A stretch of DNA of 64,000 bases from Hippopus hippopus (Eukaryota; Mollusca; Bivalvia; Cardiida; Cardiidae), in contig OX328101.1 in the NCBI GenBank assembly GCA_946811185.2, forward strand, positions 25,156,122 to 25,220,121. Reading direction: 5' to 3'. Position numbers and translations under genes: made by a program. The stretch's first letter is position 1. Each line of letters starts with the position of its first letter. This document shows positions 9,527 to 21,064 of the stretch, piece by piece. Below the pieces are notes generated by a model, which made no database searches, was not told the origin of the DNA, and saw nothing but the letters and a program-made list of their open reading frames with translations.

Positions 9527-10812
9527 CAGGGCTTCCCCTGCAAGTTTTAATTTTTGCGCCATCAAATTCGCCAGCTCAAATAAATTGGGGCCAGTAGGAG
9601 CCAACTGAGGTAGCCACATAGTACATTAGACGTTTCAGTTTATTGGCCCATGTTAAAGTTACTAAATCCATTGCTCACTATAATACTACATACATGCTTA
9701 CTTTTGTTCCTTTATCCCCAAGCATTTTCAAGGTTGTGAGCTACTGGGACACAGAAGTTGTATTTGAACAGTAATACAGCGCATTAATTCTAAAACTGCA
9801 AACCTGTTAGAATTCCTTGAGTTTTAATGAAATTAAAGAAGAAATTTGGGATGGTGTGGTAAAGGGTTTAATAAATCATTTCTTTTTATCTTAAAAAATA
9901 CTAATTGTGTTAAAGAGTCCTTTTATTCAGCTGGTCTTTTCTCTCTGTATGAGTGTCCTATACCTTCTCTGACACTTGTTCCAGTGCTATCACTGTAAGA
10001 CGAAGTGGCCTACAAAGTCCCCCCCCCCCCCTTATTCAACATTTTCATGTCATAAGATCACCCGAGTTTTTTCCTCATTATTAGACATACATTTTAGCAC
10101 CCACTTATTGTTTTATACATATATTTAGGTAAATTTACTGTTTGAAGTCATTATCAAAGCTAAAAAGACAGTCTGAAGTGCTTCTGATCGGACAACGTCA
10201 ACTGACATTTAGTTGTGTCATGGGTTTTCACGTTTTTTGTGACGATCCATTTTTCATGTCGGTTAATTTTCGGAAAATTATTTCCGCGTGATTTGATATA
10301 AAACTTTCATTAAGGGTGGCAGCTAACTTCGAAATCTGTCATTTTACGCTAGATAAGCGGATCAATAACATAAACACGTTTTTCATTATTGACATCGCTA
10401 AGTACACACAATAAAATGCTAACCACTGAGAGGATGCTTACCAGGTAAGGCAGAATCGAGGCGTGGCTTTAGAAATTATGGGCGGTAATTAAATCTTGTA
10501 TCTGGTTTCTGATTGGTTCGAAATTTCTGCGTGTACAACGGGGCGTTGCGAAATCGACATTTGATTGATTAGCATTATGTGGTGTGTATGCTAGACTGGT
10601 GTGTAATTAGACAAAACTGTTAATGAAAGCCAGCTTGATTAGGTGTGATAAACAGTAACGCGGGCATCCTTCACACTTGATACATATTGTTTTAGTCAGA
10701 GCTAAGATCTTTTAAGAATTATTTATAGGCATTCGCCAGTGCTTCATTTTTGGTGCCATTTTTTCTTAATTTTCGCGTTTGGCGCCACTGGCGATCGACA
10801 GCGGGAGCCCTG
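9527..10812. mobile_element. hAT-like non-autonomous element, 1.29 kb
   Basis: Ends are inverted: CAGGGCTTCCCCTG at 9527 and, on the other strand, CAGGGCTCCCGCTG from 10812. Both continue into a TTGCGCCA / TGGCGCCA stretch. The flanks repeat CTTCTC (9521-9526 and 10813-10818), read as a 6-bp target duplication. CAGGG ends suit the hAT superfamily, some groups of which make short duplications. No transposase frame is visible. A poly-C run lies near 10020. The GC-richer right part differs from its surroundings. Confidence 0.7.
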
Positions 10813-10818
10813 CTTCTC

Positions 10819-10976
10819 CTGATTAAAGCTCTTGCAAACAACAAATAAAATGTGGCTCAAATGATGGGATTTGTCTGTGAAAAGGTAGAAAACATTGTGG
10901 GGGGATGGAAGGAGAGAAGGTTTTCAAAAGCCTTCTTTCTTGGGCTATTGAAATATGGAATTGTTTGTGAAAGGTC
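10819..10976 (-). mobile_element. family A MITE, right piece
   Basis: Continues 9495-9526: caaataaaatgtggctcaaa, tagaaaacattgtggg, then a collapsed hairpin and ttctttcttgggctattgaa. The hairpin centre is lost. Confidence 0.6.
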
Positions 10977-11317
10977 AAGTTACTGATGACACATGAAATT
11001 GTATCATCTTTTACTTAAACAGCGCAAATATAATGTTTGCATGGTACAGTGATACTGATGTCTGACTTCTTCATTTCACCCGTTCTGTGACATACACAGA
11101 TTTCATGCTTCTTTATTAACAGCTTTTCAACATTATTTCAGTTAAATAACAATGATCAGTGCACCTGTCCATGCTGTCCTAGAGTTTCTTTTACCAGTAC
11201 TTAGCACAATATTCTTCCCAAGCCATTGGCTGCTTTACAACGTAACCATCACAGAAGGAATGATCATTGGAAAGAAAGCAAGGAAGCCTGATGCAATGAC
11301 TTATAATTAATTGTTGG

Positions 11318-11402
11318 AAAGAAACTGGCGGATCTGGGGATTTGAACCGGTGAAGCCATGTACATAACTGGCAAAGCTATAGGACTTGGCCTTAGTTATC
11401 TA
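11318..11402 (-). repeat. tRNA-derived SINE fragment
   Basis: On the minus strand it carries a perfect RNA polymerase III B box, GGTTCAAATCC (about 11338-11348). No complete cloverleaf can be drawn, so it looks like a SINE head or tRNA pseudogene. Confidence 0.5.
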
Positions 11403-11718
11403 AAATAGTGGGACTAAACAAGTTGGAAGATTGTGTCTAAGACCTATACTGTGTGTATTCATTGGAACTGTCCTTATGAGTACCCACAAGTGGAGACAAT
11501 TGTAATGAGTAACCTCCCTCCCCAAAAGTTTTGTAGAAGATCTTACATAGTTAAAATACAGCTTCTGAAAACCTGCACTACTCTTGTTACATTTTGCTCT
11601 ATTCACTTGTACTGTATATATCAACAAGCATATCATATGTTTCAAAAATACATATCAAAAGCAGAATACATTATATTTAATGCAAACCCAATTGTATTTT
11701 CATTCTTTAACTGAACAG

Positions 11719-11934
11719 TTTGAGACCAGACAGAATTTATCCAAGTTTGAAGGATCCAGTGGTATATCAAGTGCGGATTTATTTGGGACGGGAGACAAAA
11801 CTCGTAAAAATCAGTCTTCATATAGTGTAAATGCTCCAGATCTACAGGACATTAAAGATGGAGTGAGACAGGGTGTTTCTAAAGTTGCGGGCAGATTATC
11901 TAATATAGCAAGTGGTGTTATGAGTTCTCTACAG
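11719..11934 (+). CDS. ARFGAP2/3: ARFGAP2/3 exon 8 (second ISS motif, C-terminal helix)
   Basis: The acceptor is aactgaacag ending at 11718 and the donor is GTATCT at 11935; both junctions are phase 0, giving 72 codons. It begins FETRQNLSKFEGSSGISSADLFG, matching the second ISS-type motif (SSAISSSDLFG in vertebrates). It ends with an amphipathic segment (DIKDGVRQGVSKVAGRLSNI then ASGVMSSLQ) matching the C-terminal KSVAGKMxxLANGVMxSLQ. The last residues point directly to a final exon beginning D-R/K-YGS. Confidence 0.96.
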
Positions 11935-11977
11935 GTATCTAATTTTCTAAATGTTGCAACCTAATTGTCAAAACTTC

Positions 11978-12204
11978 TTAACTCTTTACCAGATGACCAA
12001 TTTTTTAAATTTGTCCATGAATCCATTTTGAGAACAGTTGTAGACAAGAGAGCAAATTTGTCTGACATTATGTCTTTGAAAGGATGGAAAACATTATGGG
12101 AATAGGAGAAAATGTTCGTTACAAGCATTAGTAGTTTTCCCACAATGTTTTCAATAGTCTTCATTCTCAGTGTTTGAAATCAGGGTCATTTGGTAAAGGT
12201 TTAA
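11978..12204 (-). mobile_element. family A MITE
   Basis: TTAA at both ends. It begins 43 bp after the exon 8 donor. The hairpin is partly decayed (gttacaagcattagtagttt). Confidence 0.72.
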
Positions 12205-14081
12205 CTTTTGAAATTTTATGAATAGAATTGAGTCTAGGGCGCAGGATTGGTAAACTTACGTTCCTATCAAGCAATATGTGCAAATGGAAAGTATATGTAG
12301 CCCACACCTCACCCTTACTTTTTATTTGTGGTGTATAGCCAAAATTCCAAGCATAATACTTGTGATGTTTAAAGAGTCATTTGGCAACTGCAATCGTCCA
12401 CCATAAAATCAAAATAAATCATGTCCATTCAAGGTTAGCAATGTCAGCTATTTTTAAAATGTATAGGTCATAGTTGCCATAATTTGTTTTATGACATGCC
12501 ATCTTGCAAAAAAAATCAAGTCAAGTTGGTGCCTTTAGAACAGCCCATGGAGAGTAACCAAAGTAGGTAGAAATGTCAAAAACTTGCTTTGTATAAATCC
12601 ATTTATGAAAACTTGTGCAGGGGTGATTTTGTGCCATGTTCTGATAATACAAAAATTTATACGATATAGATCTACCCATGGTTGCAAATATACAAATAAA
12701 GTCAAGATGGGGCTTTTTGATGATGTAGAAAAGGAATCTGTCTTATGTTACAATGCTATGCTCTTAGTAAGCAGGCACATTACACCACAAAGTATTGGTT
12801 TTCATTTTTCAGAATTTATATCAAATTATCAGAAACACTTTTTCAGAGATAAAGGACACAGGAAATCAAAACACACAAACCCATGACAAAACAAGTGTCA
12901 GTTTGACAGCCCATAGAGTCTTCAAACTGTCCTTTTAGACTTACTGTAATATCCATTATTGATGCTTCCCCCTCTTATTAACGCTTCCCTACCTTTTGTC
13001 TAACTGAAAATGGGCTCACCAGATAGCCAATCCATTGATAAAGTTGAAATACATTAGATAGTACGATTTAATGGCATTGATATAATCCTAATTACTTAAA
13101 AAATCAATGTCATTTTTACCAGACTCTCCAAATATATATATACATACACTTTGGATAAATTTCTGGTAACATAAAATTTGTCACATAACTTGGAAGACCT
13201 TTACAAAAGAGAAGGAATCAGAGATTAGTGACTCTTTTTATTGTGATTTCTATTTAATGTCAGATAAATCATGATCAGAGGTACCAGTAAAACTGACAGG
13301 CTGCATTAAATACAGTGGGGTTCTCGCATGGCAGTTGCTTCGCTTTCAGCACTGACTACAACCTGGATGGCAATGTTATTGTCATCCTTGTAAAATTCTA
13401 TGTTGTGTTACTTCTATTAAAAGCACCCCTTTTGGAAAATGTAACTCCCCTGGGCCGTTAAAAAGAGACAATACAGTAGTAATGATTTTGAACAGCAGAT
13501 TAAAGTACATACTGACTGAAATATAAAACAGGAGCAAAATTCTCACGCTAATCACGAGGAAAAGAATTTGATGATTTTTATGAAATGAAGGATTTTGGAC
13601 ATTTAACATTAGATGGGGGAGGGTCTTGTCTTGCAGCATGAGGGCTCAGAAATAAGTTTAATTAAAAGAATTTTGTTGGATTTATATAAAGCATTTATCT
13701 ACAATGCTGAATTGCATTCTAAGCAAAAGAAAATGTGGTATCTCAGTGTTAATTATTGTTTTGATGATTGTGTTGGAAAGTAGCCAGTGGCTTGGGAAGA
13801 ATATTGTGTGAGGTACTGGTAAAAGAAATTCCAGGAAAGCATAGGTAGGTGCACTAGCTGCTGCAACATAACTGAAATAATGTTGAGAAAGTTGTTAAAT
13901 GCCAAACAATCTAACAAACAGACAAACAAATTTATTCTTTCAAAGATACAAACGCTATTTGAGCAGTCCAGGGCCATCATTTCTGTCTAATACATGTACT
14001 GCCTGGCACATGTTCCTCTTAGCTTTTTCCATGATTTTGGGACACCAGTCGTAGCATCTTTGATATATCTACTGAATTTAA
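12205..14081. other. intron interior without recognised features
   Basis: AT-rich sequence with short chance reading frames only. A patch at 13788-13905 resembles 34083-34202 and may be an old repeat. A short TA-rich microsatellite lies near 13130. Confidence 0.5.
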
Positions 14082-14303
14082 TCAACTCTTTACCAAATGA
14101 CAAAAATTTCAGACTTTCAAATTGAAAACATTTGCAGACAACAATGTAATTTTAGCTCAATGATTCCTGTCTTTGATAGGGTAGAAAACATTATGGGAAA
14201 TGAAGAAATGCTGGTTACCAGCATTTTCTTCTTTTACCACAATGTTTTCAAAAGCCCTCTCCAGCAGAGTTGTTGAATTTCAGGATTGTTTTGTAAAGAG
14301 TTA
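14082..14303 (-). mobile_element. family A MITE
   Basis: Left tcaactctttaccaaatgac, hairpin centre gctggttaccagc, right ttgtaaagagtta. Confidence 0.72.
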
Positions 14304-14340
14304 TGGTTACCTGCGTTCAATATATGGCAGGTATTTACCA

Positions 14341-14582
14341 TCAACCATCTACAAAACAATCCCAAGTTTTAACAACAATAATGAAGGTTACTGTGAAAAA
14401 CATTTTGGGAAAAGGAGAAAGTGCTTACCAGTATTATCTGCATTTTCTCCTTTTTCCCAAAATGTTATACATGTATACTCTTTTGGAAAGAAATCCTATC
14501 ATTTGAGTCATGTTTAATTTGTCATCTGCCAATGCTTTCAAATTGGACAAGGCAGAAATTTTGTCATTTGGTAAGGAGTTAA
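14341..14582 (+). mobile_element. family A MITE, first of a three-copy chain
   Basis: Left end tctacaaaacaatcccaagt. Its right TTAA (14579-14582) is also the left TTAA of the next copy. Confidence 0.75.
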
Positions 14583-14807
14583 CTCTTTACCAAACGACAA
14601 AATTTTGGACTTATCCAAATTGAAAGCAATTGCAGGCGACAAATTAAAGGTGGCAAAAAGGATGCAATTTTTCCTTGATAGAGCAGAAAACATTGTGGGA
14701 AAAGGAGAAAATGCTGGTTACCAGCATTTTCTCCTTTTCTCACAATGTTTTCGAAAGGCTTCTTCCTCAGGGTCGTTAAAGGTCGGGACTGTGTGGTAAA
14801 GAGTTAA
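14579..14807 (-). mobile_element. family A MITE, reference copy
   Basis: Best example of the dominant repeat, about 229 bp. It is flanked by TTAA at 14579-14582 and 14804-14807. The ends are CTCTTTACCAAACGACAAAA and ...GGGACTGTGTGGTAAAGAG. The middle is a long hairpin around GCTGGTTACCAGC (arms about 14687-14757, containing GGGAAAAGGAGAAAATGC and its complement). TTAA target sites with CCCTTT-like ends are typical of piggyBac-type transposons, so I class it as a piggyBac-like MITE; no transposase is present. Convention here: '-' means the ACGACAAAATTTTAGAC end is on the left, '+' means the ACACAATCCCGACTTTTAAC end is on the left. Confidence 0.85.
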
Positions 14808-15032
14808 TCCTTTACCACACTATCCCGACTTTCAACGATCCTCAGGAAGAATGTTTTTGAAAACATTGTGAGAAAAGGAAAAAATGTTGGTAACAAGCAT
14901 TTTCTCCTTTTTCCACAACTTTTTCTACCCTTCTAGAGGCAGTTTTCATTATTTTTGCCACATTTAACTCGTTATCTGCAAATGTTTTCATTTTGGACAA
15001 TTCCAAAATTTTGTTGTGTGGTAAATGGCTAA
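14804..15032 (+). mobile_element. family A MITE, third of the chain
   Basis: Begins with the TTAA shared with the copy at 14579-14807 and ends ggtaaatggctaa. Orientation is opposite to its neighbour. Confidence 0.78.
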
Positions 15033-15599
15033 GCATTTTGGTACTTATAAATTCCCCAAGCTAGTCTAGTGATTGGCTGAAACATTGTTTAGGCTAATTA
15101 TGGACATTTAGAAGTAGAAAAGCCATCTTTAGTATGTTTGTAACTGCAAAACATGGCCATAACTTGACTATAGATAAAGATTTCATTATATATTTTCAAA
15201 TTGCAGAGAAAAAAATAATCTGAGTAACACCTTATAGGGGAGGTAATCCATGTTTTATACATGTGGTTCTATTTGTGGGTTCTTCTTAGTGGGTCACAAA
15301 CTTATCATGTTGAGCAGAAATAACTGCTTATGGTTCCCATGTTATAAACATAAAATAATCTCATATTTTGTAATAGATTCTTCTTTACTGCTTTTACACC
15401 GTTTAAAAGTTACAGAAGAGCTTTTTCAAACTTTTTATAACTCACAAGGCAGAAGAAACTGCGTCTGTTTATCAGTTTTTGAATGCACAAAATTTAATAC
15501 ATTGAAGCCACAGTGTTAATCATTGATATGAATTTACCTTTCCTGTCATTGACTATTACTTTTGAAAACACACAAAATTTGTGGTAGAATTAAGAAATA

Positions 15600-16348
15600 A
15601 TCTTCTTTCTATGGTGGTTTATCATTCAGTTTACCACAGTTGTGAGTTATGAGGCACAATAAATAATCCACGAGGGCGATAGCCCAAGTAGTTTATTCAT
15701 TGCACCTCACAACTCACACGAACAATAAACCACGATAGAAAGAAGATTAATTGGATTCTAACATGACCAACTCTTTGACAAAGGAGATAAAGTTCAAACT
15801 TAGTGTATAAGAGCGGATGTAGACAATATTGCCTTTAATAAACCATGGCTGTTCCAATTTCTAACCAAAACAAACCCCACTGCCCGGTCGGTAAATACAA
15901 AAAGAATCAAATTTCAATAAAACCTCAGGCAGCGAACATAACATAAAAAAAAAACCCTACCGTTTTACTATTATATTTTCTCCCTTTCAAATGACAAAGA
16001 AGAATGAATGTATCGTCAAGCATTGGAGTCGCAGTCACTTCGAATGATCTAAATATTACTCCAGCCACTCCCAATCCCATCTCTTGATTGTTGTCAAGTT
16101 TTATCAAAAACAGTTAAAATCGGCAAATTCTTGAGTTTTTCCTTCCTCCTTGGTCAAGTAGCGGAAAATGATGATTTGTTTATGTCAAGTGACTTTCATT
16201 GATAAAATATCGGAGGGCAGAGATATGGAACAGCCACGAGCGACTTACTTTATACAGAATGACGTCACTCTATATAGAATGACGTCGATTTTGCGACGCT
16301 TTCGTTGCACTGTGTTTATAGAGCCGAATTCATGTGTCATGTTAGAAT
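15600..16348. mobile_element. foldback (15600-15748) and TIR-like element (15755-16348)
   Basis: TCTTCTTTCTATGGTGGTTT at 15601 is the inverse of AAACCACGATAGAAAGAAGA at 15727, making a foldback with a loop near gagggcgatagccc. Next to it, ATTCTAACATGACCA (about 15755) is inverted at TGTCATGTTAGAAT (about 16335-16348), enclosing about 590 bp that contains two gaatgacgtc repeats. No transposase is recognised. I cannot tell whether this is one element or two. Confidence 0.5.
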
Positions 16349-16410
16349 AGCTGATAATACATAACTAAATTGCATCCATGTTAAGTATCAGAAAACATTA
16401 TTCTGTTGAA

Positions 16411-16640
16411 GTAAATACTCTGCCAAACAAGAAAATCTTCTACTTTTCCAAATTGAAATTATTTGCAGAGGACAGTTTAATTGTGGTTGTAATTATGCAG
16501 CTTGGTTGTGAAAGAGTATGAAACATGGTGGAAAAAGGAGAAAATGCTGGTTACCAGCATTTTCTCCTTTTTCCACAGTGTTTTAAAAAGCTTTTTTTCT
16601 CAGGGTTGTTAAAACTCCTGATTGTGTGGTAAAGGGATAA
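16411..16640 (-). mobile_element. family A MITE
   Basis: Left tactctgccaaacaagaaaa. The hairpin is nearly perfect around gctggttaccagc (about 16530-16580). Right gtgtggtaaagggataa. Confidence 0.75.
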
Positions 16641-16989
16641 AGCATATGAACCTTTGAGGTGCTATATAATTGATATATTGCAATTTCAAGGCTATTTTGT
16701 CAGAGTATCTAAGAAAGTAGCAGACAGTGTAGATCCAAGATGAGAATGCACATTCTGTGCAATAAGGTCTTGACTTTTTGCTGTCTGCAAGAGAGTCTCA
16801 ATCCATTTATAGTGCTTAGTCTTAGAGGGTTTAATATGTGAAACATTATGGGAAGACGTAATATAGACCTGTAACATAGTTGTCTGAATTATGGAAATTG
16901 TGATGTTACAGACATATGGGAGATACATATGTATTGGTTTAGGGGAAATATTTGGTATATTCTGTACACACTGATAAATAACATTGACC

Positions 16990-17160
16990 CATTGCTAAAC
17001 AGTCCCATGTTTTCTCTACTCTGATGAAAATGCTTTTAAAAGCACTCTGGGAGAAGGAGAAAATGTCAGTAACAAGCATTTTGTCATTTTCTGACTATGT
17101 GTTTTCAAAAGCTTTGTTACGCTCACTGTTGTGAAAACATAGGATTTTTTGGTAAAGGGT
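16990..17160. mobile_element. family A MITE, two like ends
   Basis: Left end (aaacagtcccatgttttctc) and right end (gttgtgaaaacataggattt) are both of the ATCCC...TTAACGACC type, so this copy looks like a short foldback derivative of one arm. Confidence 0.5.
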
Positions 17161-17378
17161 CACACATTTCACATTATATCTATGTCAATTCTAAAGATAT
17201 TTCCCTCAAACTTGGGATTTTGATTAATTATTATAAGAAGAGAAACCCATACCAATGGGGCAGGAACCTCAAAATCAATTTGACAGAGTTATTACCCCTT
17301 TTCTTCCCCTAGAATTTTCCATGGAAAAGCAAATGCAGCTGAGCAGTGGCACTCACATGTGGTGTGCTCTTGTAGTAC
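17161..17378 (+). mobile_element. pearl-like element, 3' part
   Basis: Shares aaagatatttccctcaaact and gagttattaccccttttctt with the element at 29082-29391, and ends cacatgtggtgtgctcttgt, a hairpin followed by CTCTTGT. Confidence 0.5.
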
Positions 17379-17397
17379 AATACCTTTACTGATGTTA

Positions 17398-17614
17398 ACT
17401 TTTTGCCAGCCGGAAAATTATAGACTGGTCCAAATTGAAAGCAGGTGCAGTTAGCATAAAAAAGAATTGTCATGGGATTTATGGGTGATAGGGTTGAAAA
17501 TAAGGTGAGAAAAGGAGAAAATGCCGGTTACCAGCATTTTCTTCTTTTCCCTCAATGTTTTCAAAAGCTGTCTTCCTCTATTTTATTGAAATTTTGAATT
17601 CTTTTGTTTTTTAA
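17398..17614 (-). mobile_element. family A MITE
   Basis: Left end aactttttgccagccggaaa, hairpin centre ccggttaccagc, right end decayed (attcttttgttttt) and abutting the next copy. Confidence 0.65.
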
Positions 17615-17839
17615 CCCTTTTCCACACAATCCTGACTTTTAACGACCCAAAGAAAGAAAACTTTTGAAAAAATTGTGGGAAAAGGAGAAAATGCTGGTAA
17701 CCAGCATTTTCTCCTTTTCCCACAATGTTTTCTACCCTTCCCTAAACAAATTTCAATTTTTAAGTTATATTTATTTTGTTGTCTGCAAGTGCTTTGAATA
17801 TGGACTTGTCTAAAATTTTGTTGTTTGGTAAAGGGTTAA
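17611..17839 (+). mobile_element. family A MITE, well preserved
   Basis: TTAACCCTTTTCCACACAAT at the left and TTTGGTAAAGGGTTAA at the right. The hairpin has about 25-bp arms around gctggtaaccagc (about 17665-17730). Confidence 0.82.
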
Positions 17840-18376
17840 TTCTTTGGTAAAGGGCTAAACTCTGCTTGCTTTTACATTGTTTGAAAAGGAAAACAAAATA
17901 TTTTTGGGGGCAGTTTGCTTCCTTCGCTCTTGCTTGAAAAATTTTTTCAGTTATGCATGCTTTGTTTTTATTTTACCCCCTTTCTTTTACTGTTTGTTTT
18001 CAGGACTGAGGTTTGTCTTGCAACTAATGGTATTTGTGTTATTTCAGAAGCTTTTATAATTTCACTTATTTAATATTATTAATGGATTCTGATCACTGAA
18101 GGAAAATTATAGATACATGTATACATACTGTTATCTGGAATTACATACATGTATTCCACTAAATTTCTCAGTTGTAAGAACCCATTTTTATGACTGACTT
18201 AAAGCTAGAAAAGAATAAAATAGTGCATTAAAATTTTACATTGGATATAGGGACAGTAAGGCACACAAAAAAAAATTGCAGATTATGCAGTTGCCCATGA
18301 TGAGCAACAAGCCAAAATTTGCCACTATGTTTGCATGGTGGACTATATACCGGTACACCTGTAGTACTTGGCTTTT

Positions 18377-20742
18377 TAGCTCACCTGAGCACGAAGTGCT
18401 CATGGTGAGCTATTGTGATCGTGCTGTGTCCAGCGTCTGTCATCGGTCGTCCGTCGTCAACTTTTACCTTGTGTACACTCTAGAGGCAACATTTTCAGTC
18501 CGATACTTGTGAAACTTGGTCAGAATGTTTGTCTTGATGATATCTCGGACGAGTTCGAAAATGGGTCATGTCGGCTCAAAAACTAGGGAACTAGGTCAAA
18601 TCTAAGAAAAACCTTGTGTACGCTCTAGAGGCCACATTTTTAGTCCGATACTCATGAAACTTGGTCAGAATGTTTGCCTTGATGATATCTCGGATGAGTT
18701 TGAAAATGGGTCATGTCGGGTCAAAAACTAGGTTACTAGGTCAAATCTTAGAAAAACCTTGTGTACGCTCTAGAGGCCACATTTTCTGTCCAATACTCCT
18801 GAAAGTTGGTCAGAATGTTTGTCTTGATGATATCTCGGACAAGTTCGAAAATGGGCCATGTCAGGTCATAAACTAGGTCACCAGGTCAAATCTTAGAAAA
18901 ACCTTGTGTACGCTCTAGAGGCCATATTTTTAGTCCAATACTCCTGATGTTGGTCAGAATGTTTGTCTTGATATCTCGGACGAGTTTGAAAATGGGCCAT
19001 GTTGGGTCATAAACTAGGTCACCAGGTCAAATCTTAGAAAAACCTTGTGTTCGCTCTAGAGGCCACATTTTCAGTCCAAAACTCTTGAAAGTGGGTCAGA
19101 AAGTTTGTCTTGATGATATCTCTGACAAATTTGAAAACGGGCCATGTTGGGTCAAAAACTAGGTCACTAGGTCAAATCTTAGAAAAACCTTGTGTACGCC
19201 CTAGAGGCCACATGTTCTGTCCAATACTCCTGAAAGTTGGTCAGAATGTTTGTCTTGATGATATCTCGGACAAGTTTGAAAATGGGCCATGTGGGGTCAA
19301 ATACTAGGTCAAATCTTAGAAAAACCTTGTGTACACTCTAGAGGCCATATTTTTAGTCCAATACTCCTGAAAGTTGGTCAGAATGTTTGGCTTGATGATA
19401 TCTCAGATGACTTTGAAAATGGGCCATGTCAGGTCAAAAACTAGGTCACCAGGTCAAATCTTAGAAAAACCTTGTGTATGCTCTGGAGGCCACATTTTCA
19501 GTCCAATACTCTTGAAAGTTGGTCATAATGTTTGACTGATGATATCTCGGACGAGTTCAAAAATGGGCCATGTCAGGTCAAAAACTAGGTCACCAGGTCA
19601 AATCTTAGAAAAACCTTGCGTATGCTCTAGAGGCCACATTTTCAGTCCAAAACTCTTGAAAGTGGGTCAGAATGTTTGTCTTGATGATATCTCTGACAAA
19701 TTTGAAAATGGGCCATGTTGGGTCAAAAACTAGGTCACTAGGTCAAATCTTAGAAAAGCTTGTGTATGCTCCAGAAGCTACATGTTCTGTCCAATACTCT
19801 TGAAATTTGGTCAGAATGTTTGTCTTGATAATATCGCAGACGAGTTCAAATTAGGGCCATGTGGGGTCAAAAACTAGGTCACTAGGTCAAATCTTTTAAA
19901 AACCTTGTGTACGCTCCAGAAGCCACATTTTCAGTCCAATGCTCTTTAAAGTTGGTCAGAATGTTTGTCATGATGATAGCTTGGATGAGTTTGAAAATGG
20001 GTCATGTCAGGTCAAAAACTAGGCCACCAGGTCAGATCTTAGAAAAACCTTATGTAAGCTCTAGAGGCCACATTTTCAGTCCAATAATCTTGAAATTCGG
20101 TCAGAATGTTTGTCTTGATAATTTCTTAGACTAGTATGAAAATGGGTCATGTTGGATAAAAAACTAGGTCACAAGGTCAAATCTCGGAAAAAACCTTTTG
20201 TATTATTATTAGTCCAATATTCTTTAAACTTTTGTTAGAATGTTTGTCTTGATGATATCTTGCATGAGTTTGAAAATGGGTCACATGGAATAAAAACAAG
20301 GTCACCAAGTTTCATCCTTGAAAAACGGTGTGTACGCTGTAGAGGCCACATTTTCAGTCCAATAATCTTGAAATCTGCTTTGAATGTTTGTCTTGATAAT
20401 ATCTTAGACTAGTATGAATATGGGTCATGTTGGATAAAAAACTAGGTCACTAGGTCAAATCTCAGAAAAACCTTTTATACACCCTACAGGCCACATTTTC
20501 TCTCAAATACTCATGAAAGTTTGTCGGAATGTATGTCTGGATAATTTCTACATGTCAAGTAGGCCGCTGAGACAAATTCTAGAAAAAGCTTGTGTGCACT
20601 ATAGAGGCCATATTTGTAAGCCCAATACTAATGAGTGTTTGTCAGAGTGATTGTCTTAATATCTCTGAAGAGATTGGAAATGGGTCATGTTTGATCAAAA
20701 GGCTCAGGTGAGCGACTTCAGGGCCATCATGGCCCTCTTGTT
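18377..20742 (+). mobile_element. pearl-like element with 145-bp tandem array
   Basis: Starts TAGCTCACCTGAGCACGAAG with a hairpin (gctcacc...ggtgagc), then a cgtccgtcgtc stretch, then about 15 units. The block accttgtgta recurs at 18466, 18611, 18756, 18901, 19042, 19187, 19324, 19469 and 19613, mostly 145 bp apart. The last units, from about 20150, are more diverged. It ends with hairpin GGGCCATCATGGCCC followed by TCTTGTT at about 20742. Short reading frames inside it repeat with the array and are not genes. Confidence 0.8.
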
Positions 20743-20834
20743 AACTTCTTTTATTTGTTTGTTTGCATGATGTTTTATGCCATTTTCAACATCATTGCAC
20801 TTACATCCCTGCATTTTTTTAGTGTTAATCCAAG

Positions 20835-20890
20835 ATTCGATTGCAGAGAACATTCAGTCTGATCTTGGATCTACACTGGCCAATAATATT
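20835..20890. repeat. family B fragment
   Basis: The half cagtctgatcttggatctac of the family B palindrome. Confidence 0.45.
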
Positions 20891-21064
20891 GCAATATCTT
20901 TTTTCTGAACTACTAAAATTGTCCATTATGTTCCTTTCACTCTCGAAGGAATAAAAATGAGGTGTTTTAGCTGACCATGAAACTTAAAATTAGTGTTACA
21001 TTTTAATTCCATGTTCAGAATCCATTAATTTGTTGTTATATTGCTTTTGTATATGCTTGTTTTT

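Noticed and set aside
11318..11402. Functional tRNA gene
   Set aside because: The B box is perfect, but no acceptor, D or anticodon stems can be formed.
15925..16107. Minus-strand 60-codon frame
   Set aside because: It lies inside the TIR-like element at 15755-16348 with no motif and no splice context.
18004..18060. Alternative ArfGAP last exon after ttttcag at 18003
   Set aside because: Phase-0 entry gives one residue and a stop, and the region has no conserved sequence. The exon at 26072 restores the expected C-terminus.
18530..18580. Hammerhead-ribozyme-like word (TTGATGATATCTCGGACGAGTTCGAAAA region) in the 145-bp unit
   Set aside because: The core needs CTGATGA, but the unit has TTGATGA, and the possible second stem is only 4 bp. 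No matching cleavage site with flanking stems was found.
18276..20134. Tandem frames such as DDISDKFENGPCGVK
   Set aside because: They repeat with the 145-bp array unit, so they reflect array periodicity and not genes.
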